A program made the position numbers and the translations under genes. From Clostridiales bacterium (GTDB lineage: Bacteria > Bacillota > Clostridia > Lachnospirales > Anaerotignaceae): a DNA stretch of 9,416 nt. The DNA is taken from positions 1 to 9,416 of the forward strand of contig JAGZLR010000063.1 of assembly GCA_018364635.1 (NCBI GenBank), given 5' to 3'. Position 1 is the stretch's first letter, and each line of letters begins with the position of its first letter. Shown here in pieces: positions 5,872 to 9,416 of this stretch. The notes under the pieces were generated by a model, which had not been told where the DNA came from, searched no databases, and worked only from the letters and a program-made list of their open reading frames with translations.

Positions 5872-7200
5872 TTATGGAGTCAAACGATTCATATCTCTTG
5901 GGAAGAGACTTGCAGTACGTACATTGTTCTCATCAATTAGTTTCATACAGAATCTCTCTAATCCCATACCAAGGCCGCCATGAGGAGGCATACCATACTT
6001 GTGAATCATCAGATAGGATTCAAATTCTGCTGGATCTAAATTCTTTTTCAGCATTTTTTCAACCTGTTCATCGTACGAATGAATTCTCTGTCCTCCAGTA
6101 GTCACTTCCATTCCTTTAAACAACAAATCAAAGCTCAAAGTAAATTTTGGATTTTCTGGATCATCCATAGCATAAAAAGGACGTTTTTTAATTGGATAAT
6201 GTGTAACAAAGACAAAATCACTGTCATATTTTTCTTTAAATAGTTTTCCGATCAGAATTTCCTCTTCTGGTTCAAGATCGAATGGATCTTTGATTTTTTT
6301 ATCATATTCAGCAGCAATCATTTCTTTTGCGTCTCTAAACTTTACACAAGGGATTTTATCTATTGCAGGAAGATCAATGTTTAAAATCTTTAATTGTCTA
6401 GAATATTCTTTTTTCAATAGCTCAAAAGCATGTTTTAACATGCCTGTTTCCATTTCAATAATATCATAGAAACTTTGAATAAATCCCATCTCAAAATCTA
6501 CGCCTGTATACTCATTTAGATGTCTTGTTGTATTATGTTTTTCTGCACGAAAGACTGGTCCTATTTCAAAAACTCTCTCATATACACCAACCATCATTTG
6601 TTTATAAAACTGCGGGCTCTGTGCTAAAAACGCTTTCTTTTCAAAATAATTCAACTTAAAAATATTCGCTCCACCCTCTGCGCCTGCGGCTACAATTTTA
6701 GGTGTATGGATTTCAGTAAAATTATTTTTAAACAGAAATTCTCTAAACCCTCTTACTAATCCTTCTTCTAATTTAAAAATTGCTCTCTCACGATTATTTC
6801 TTAAAGTAATCGGACGAAGGGAAAGATTTGTTTCCAAAGACATCCCCATTTTTCGTTTTGACAAATTAATTGGTGTTTGTGTTTTTGGTTTTGAGATAAC
6901 TTTAGCGCCTGTTAAATGGATCTCAAAACCATTGGGCGCTCTATCATCTTTCTTTAAAGTACCTTCAAATTCAACTGCAGTCTCTGGTGAAAGATCTGAA
7001 ATCTGAAAACCAGAATCATTTTTTGAATAAACGCACTGAACTAAAGCATCGCTTTTTCTCAATAACACGAAGCTGAATTCACCCATATTTTTAATTGAAT
7101 AAACCATGCCATGTGTTTTAACTTTTGCCGCATCCTCTTGATTCATCAAATCAGAGACAGTCATATCATAGCTACAGCTTTTGCCTGTCACAAATTCCAT
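5872..7200 (-). CDS. aspS: Archaeal-type aspartyl-tRNA synthetase, probably non-discriminating (Asp-tRNA Asp/Asn)
   Basis: This 442-residue class II synthetase attaches Asp to tRNA(Asp) and, if non-discriminating, to tRNA(Asn). It lacks the roughly 100-residue GAD insertion of ordinary bacterial AspRS (about 590 residues) and matches the compact archaeal/eukaryotic form. An N-terminal OB-fold anticodon domain spans about 15-105. Motif 1 lies around 151-170 (EIHTPKIV), motif 2 is FRAEKHNTTRHLNEYTG (217-233), motif 3 is GLGMGLERF (409-417), and the end is FPRDMNRLTP. Against the Thermococcus AspRS as I remember it, discriminating Trp26 aligns with Tyr34 and Lys85 with Pro89. Pro at the latter site is found in the non-discriminating Methanothermobacter enzyme. 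Position next to gatCAB supports a role in tRNA-dependent Asn formation. GGGAG lies 11 nt before the ATG. An asparaginyl-tRNA synthetase is less likely given the conserved AspRS motifs. Confidence 0.93.
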   Translation of the reverse strand: MEFVTGKSCSYDMTVSDLMNQEDAAKVKTHGMVYSIKNMGEFSFVLLRKSDALVQCVYSKNDSGFQISDLSPETAVEFEGTLKKDDRAPNGFEIHLTGAKVISKPKTQTPINLSKRKMGMSLETNLSLRPITLRNNRERAIFKLEEGLVRGFREFLFKNNFTEIHTPKIVAAGAEGGANIFKLNYFEKKAFLAQSPQFYKQMMVGVYERVFEIGPVFRAEKHNTTRHLNEYTGVDFEMGFIQSFYDIIEMETGMLKHAFELLKKEYSRQLKILNIDLPAIDKIPCVKFRDAKEMIAAEYDKKIKDPFDLEPEEEILIGKLFKEKYDSDFVFVTHYPIKKRPFYAMDDPENPKFTLSFDLLFKGMEVTTGGQRIHSYDEQVEKMLKKNLDPAEFESYLMIHKYGMPPHGGLGMGLERFCMKLIDENNVRTASLFPRDMNRLTP

Positions 7201-7303
7201 TTTTTATATCGCTCCCTTATTTATAGCGTATGCACTTGTACACAAACGCCCTTAATTCCCGTTATTTCCTAAGATTTCAATAACCAGAAAAAACTTACTT
7301 AAT

Positions 7304-7332
7304 ACAATATCATAAACTACATATAAAATCAA
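7304..7332 (-). promoter_or_regulatory. Possible promoter of aspS-gatCAB
   Basis: On the minus strand, TTGATT (7332-7327), a 17-bp spacer and TATTGT (7309-7304) with TGA before the -10 would give a start near 7297 and a leader of about 97 nt. The -10 matches the consensus at only four of six positions. The 168-bp gap contains no T-box sequence. It also holds an imperfect hairpin (7226-7249) shortly upstream of the ribosome binding site. Read-through from the aminopeptidase gene is the alternative source of transcripts. Confidence 0.35.
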
Positions 7333-7368
7333 TCACACATTCCATTTTGATTTTATTTTTCCTAATTT

Positions 7369-8487
7369 TCACTTCTCCAGTACATGATCTAAAAATCTAC
7401 CATTTTCATAAAATAGCTCCTCATCTGCATAAATTCTACCCTCACCCATCTCATTAATCATATCCCAATGAATCGCTGATTCATTTTTTCCTCCAGCTTC
7501 AGGCATAGAACAACCAACCGCCATATGCATTGTACCGCCAATTTTTTCGTCAAACAATATATTTCTTGTAAACTGTCGGATTCCATAATTAGTTCCTATA
7601 GCAACTTCTCCAAAATATCTGGAACCCTGATCTGTGTCAATAAAAGATAACAGTGCTTTCAACTGAGATGGATCATCACAGGACACATCTATAATTTGTC
7701 CGTTTTTTACTTTGAAACAAACATGATGGAATTCCTGGCCATTGATGATTGCTGGAAGGGAAAATGTTATCATGCCGTTGATTTTATCTTCTTGCGGGGA
7801 AGTAAAAATTTCTCCGTCAGGAAAATTTTCTTTCCCACAACAATTGATCCAACGCCGGCCTTTGATCCCCACAGAAAGATCAGTATCTTTTGATACAATA
7901 CGAAGCATACTTTTCGTATTTAAATATTCTACCCATTTTTGCTGAAATTCAGCCTGCTTTTTCCACTCTGCCACAGGGTCCTCTTTGTCCAGAAATCCTG
8001 CCTGATACACAAAATCTTCATACTCTTCTAAACTCATCTGTGCATACTGTGCATTTGCATTTGTGGGAAATTGCGTACCACACCAACGGAGTTGTCCAGA
8101 TGCAGATCTATCCGTATAAATTTTCCGATTCTCTTGGTTCGCCAATCTTTTCTGCTTCATCTTCTGAGGATCACAGTTTTTAAATGTCTGAACATTTTCT
8201 GTCCCCCATGCAGAAATCCACACATCCGCTTTTGCGCAGATGCCAAATCTAAAATTCGGCTGAAAAATCTGCAAGTCCGTGCCATTTTTTAATAAAAATT
8301 CATCAATTTCAGGAAAATCAACCAAGGGCTGCACAATTCCCCCTGCCTGTATTGCAGCCTTTGATACTTCCTTGATAAAAGGCAGACAGCCATCTTCTGC
8401 CGAAACACATACTAAATCTCCTGGCTTTACTTTTGTGGAATATGTTACCAAAACTTTTGCTAACTTTTTTAATCTATCATCTCTCAC
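7369..8487 (-). CDS. M29-family metallo-aminopeptidase (AmpS/PepS type)
   Basis: This 372-residue cytosolic exopeptidase belongs to the M29 family, dimetal enzymes that remove N-terminal residues from peptides. The C-terminal catalytic half shows the metal-site motifs in order: FPDGEIFTSP (Glu226), YFGEVAIGTN (Glu294), GGTMHMAVGC (His321) and AIHWDM (His340, Asp342). The N-terminal half (1-200) has the expected DRLKKLAKVLVTYSTKVKPGDLV opening in two parts (DRLKKLAKVL, VTYSTKVKPGDLV). Length is at the short end for the family (about 370-415) but nothing is missing. The start is GTG at 8487: GGAGG lies 8 nt upstream, and an in-frame TGA two codons before excludes a longer form. An ATG close to the ribosome binding site is out of frame. 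It is divergent from the T-box/proS unit and upstream of aspS on the same strand. A role in peptide turnover is inferred from the family. Confidence 0.92.
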   Translation of the reverse strand: MRDDRLKKLAKVLVTYSTKVKPGDLVCVSAEDGCLPFIKEVSKAAIQAGGIVQPLVDFPEIDEFLLKNGTDLQIFQPNFRFGICAKADVWISAWGTENVQTFKNCDPQKMKQKRLANQENRKIYTDRSASGQLRWCGTQFPTNANAQYAQMSLEEYEDFVYQAGFLDKEDPVAEWKKQAEFQQKWVEYLNTKSMLRIVSKDTDLSVGIKGRRWINCCGKENFPDGEIFTSPQEDKINGMITFSLPAIINGQEFHHVCFKVKNGQIIDVSCDDPSQLKALLSFIDTDQGSRYFGEVAIGTNYGIRQFTRNILFDEKIGGTMHMAVGCSMPEAGGKNESAIHWDMINEMGEGRIYADEELFYENGRFLDHVLEK

Positions 8488-8509
8488 TTTTCATTCCTCC
8501 AAAAAATTC

Positions 8510-8538
8510 TTGACACAAATTATTTTATAGTTTATCAT
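8510..8538 (+). promoter_or_regulatory. Promoter of the T-box/proS transcript
   Basis: TTGACA (8510-8515), an exact consensus -35, is 17 bp from TATCAT (8533-8538), which differs from the consensus -10 at one base. The predicted start near 8545 leaves about 20 nt before the first T-box helix. Confidence 0.78.
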
Positions 8539-8550
8539 GTTTTCTAACAA
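8522..8550 (-). promoter_or_regulatory. Promoter of the M29 aminopeptidase gene
   Basis: On the minus strand TTGTTA (8550-8545), 17 bp and TAAAAT (8527-8522) predict a start near 8515 and a leader of about 28 nt before the GTG at 8487. It overlaps the opposing proS promoter almost completely. Confidence 0.55.
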
Positions 8551-8568
8551 AATAAAATAAAAACAATG

Positions 8569-8782
8569 ACAGAGAATAGTAGAAAAATAATGCTTCTCAG
8601 AGAGAAGCCGGCTGGTGCAAGGCTTTAAGTATATTTTTTGAACCTACCTCTGTAGTTTGGCAGGCTCTAAACCTGCTACGGCGTCCTTCGTTACAGGAAA
8701 AGAGAGGATACCTTTCAGGGTATCAATTAGGGTGGTAACGCCGGTTTCCTTGGTCCCTTTTTTTGGGGCGAAGGCTTTTTTT
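8569..8782 (+). promoter_or_regulatory. Proline T-box riboswitch (leader of proS)
   Basis: This leader senses uncharged tRNA. Stem I is closed by ACAGAG (8569-8574) with CTCTGT (8648-8653), followed by an AGTAGA-type motif (8578-8583) and the conserved apical segment with GGCTGGTGCAAGGC (8610-8623). The specifier loop reads GAA-CCT-A (8640-8646), placing a proline codon CCU at 8643-8645. A stem II-like region (about 8660-8696) and stem III (GATACC/GGTATC, 8707-8712/8719-8724) follow. The T-box is AGGGTGGTAACGCC (8729-8742); its TGGT (8733-8736) suits the ACCA end of a tRNA with discriminator A, as in tRNA-Pro. AGGG (8729-8732) pairs with CCCT (8755-8758) in the antiterminator, and CCC is also needed by the terminator, so the two are exclusive. 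Uncharged tRNA-Pro should permit transcription of proS. Confidence 0.95.
8748..8782 (+). terminator. T-box regulated terminator
   Basis: CCTTGGTCCC (8748-8757) pairs with GGGGCGAAGG (8765-8774) across a seven-T loop. There is one G/G mismatch and one G-U pair, and a run of seven T's follows (8776-8782). It forms when tRNA-Pro is charged and the antiterminator is not stabilised. Confidence 0.85.
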
Positions 8783-8814
8783 ATGTAAAAAAAGAGATAG
8801 AAAGGATGGTTACA

Positions 8815-9416
8815 ATGGCAAAAGATAAAAAACTCGTTGCCGAAATCACTGATATGGAACAGGATTTTCCACAGTGGTATACAGATGTAGTTAAAAAAGC
8901 GGATTTAATCGATTATTCCAGTATTAAAGGATGTATGATTCTGCGTCCATATGGATATGCCATTTGGGAATTAATTCAAAAAACTCTGGATGAAAAATTT
9001 AAACAGACAGGACATGAAAATGTTTATATGCCTCTATTTATCCCAGAAAGTCTGCTTCAGAAGGAAAAAGATCATGTAGAAGGATTTGCTCCTGAAGTTG
9101 CTTGGGTGACACATGGCGGAGAAAATCAACTGCAGGAAAGACTTTGTGTGCGCCCTACTTCTGAAACACTGTTTTGTGATCACTACAAAAATATTATACA
9201 GTCTTATCGCGACCTTCCAAAAAAATATAATCAGTGGTGTTCTGTTGTTCGTTGGGAAAAAACAACCCGTCCATTTCTGAGAACAACTGAATTTCTATGG
9301 CAGGAAGGCCATACCGCCCATGCCACAGCTGAAGAATCAGAGGAAGAGACAATTAAAATGCTCAATGTCTATGCAGACTTTTGTCGTGATTATCTTGCAA
9401 TCCCTGTCATTAAGGG
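8815..9416 (+). CDS. proS: Prolyl-tRNA synthetase, archaeal/eukaryotic type, N-terminal part (runs off the window)
   Basis: The first 200 codons of a class II synthetase that charges tRNA-Pro are visible; the frame is open at the right edge. The sequence opens MAKDKKLVAEITDMEQDFPQ (then WYTDVVKKADLIDYS), the pattern of the archaeal/eukaryotic ProRS class, which lacks the editing (INS) domain inserted between motifs 2 and 3 in classical bacterial ProRS. That domain's absence cannot be checked here because motif 3 is outside the window. MPLFIP (72-77) belongs to motif 1, RPTSE (113-117) is the proline-site segment, and VVRWEKTTRPFLRTTEFLWQ (144-163) is motif 2. ATG 8815 is chosen because AAAGGA (8801-8806) lies 8 nt upstream; an in-frame ATG at 8806 lacks such spacing. 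Expression should be controlled by the preceding proline T-box. Confidence 0.96.
   Translation, partial: MAKDKKLVAEITDMEQDFPQWYTDVVKKADLIDYSSIKGCMILRPYGYAIWELIQKTLDEKFKQTGHENVYMPLFIPESLLQKEKDHVEGFAPEVAWVTHGGENQLQERLCVRPTSETLFCDHYKNIIQSYRDLPKKYNQWCSVVRWEKTTRPFLRTTEFLWQEGHTAHATAEESEEETIKMLNVYADFCRDYLAIPVIK

Noticed and set aside
7323..7356. 9-bp inverted repeat ATAAAATCA/TGATTTTAT after the aminopeptidase gene as a terminator
   Set aside because: The stem is almost all A-T with a 16-base loop and no U-tract on the minus strand, so it is too weak to call.
7201..7368. A T-box or other riboswitch in the aspS leader
   Set aside because: No AGGGTGG-type sequence or stem I elements can be found, and the leader is too short for a T-box; only an imperfect hairpin is visible.
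8477..8494. Five-codon ATG frame overlapping the aminopeptidase GTG start (possible leader peptide)
   Set aside because: Its ATG is only about 2 nt from GGAGG, too close for efficient initiation; probably chance.
1..9416. CRISPR arrays, insertion sequences or tandem repeats
   Set aside because: No repeated spacer-like units, terminal inverted repeats with transposase, or tandem arrays were seen.

Overview
The window is about 9.4 kb of low-GC bacterial chromosome. It is most consistent with a Gram-positive member of the Clostridia, probably Lachnospiraceae-like. The evidence is AT-rich intergenic DNA, strong AGGAGG-type ribosome binding sites, TTGACA/TATAAT promoters, a T-box leader, a GatCAB operon with an archaeal-type AspRS, and an archaeal/eukaryotic-type ProRS. 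No genus can be named from the sequence alone.

Layout. The left edge (1-633, +) is the 3' end of a gene encoding a PhoU-like domain, probably the C-terminus of a Na+/phosphate cotransporter. The next stretch (634-931) holds what looks like a frameshifted remnant of a tyrosine integrase. A terminator and a good promoter then lead into an IscR-like Rrf2 regulator (1045-1452, +). This gene converges on a secreted SIMPL-domain protein (1552-2271, -), with a shared hairpin terminator between them. A single tRNA-Leu(CAA) gene (2350-2433, +) has its own promoter and terminator.

The core is a minus-strand cluster read right to left: M29 aminopeptidase (8487-7369), archaeal-type AspRS (7200-5872), gatC (5800-5513), gatA (5492-4014) and gatB (4014-2578), closed by a perfect 18-bp hairpin terminator. 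The AspRS and GatCAB together form the indirect route to Asn-tRNA(Asn): the AspRS charges tRNA(Asn) with Asp, and GatCAB amidates it. GatCAB can also make Gln-tRNA(Gln) from Glu-tRNA(Gln). A residue at a published specificity position of the AspRS (Pro89) supports a non-discriminating enzyme.

At the right edge, a divergent and physically overlapping promoter pair drives the aminopeptidase leftward and a proline T-box leader plus proS rightward. proS runs off the window. The theme is translation: two aminoacyl-tRNA synthetases, an amidotransferase, a tRNA gene and a tRNA-sensing riboswitch. I see no CRISPR array, no intact mobile element and no clearly new multi-gene system. The most unusual points are the AspRS specificity residues, the inter-cistronic hairpin in the aspS-gatC gap, the overlapping divergent promoters and the decayed integrase.
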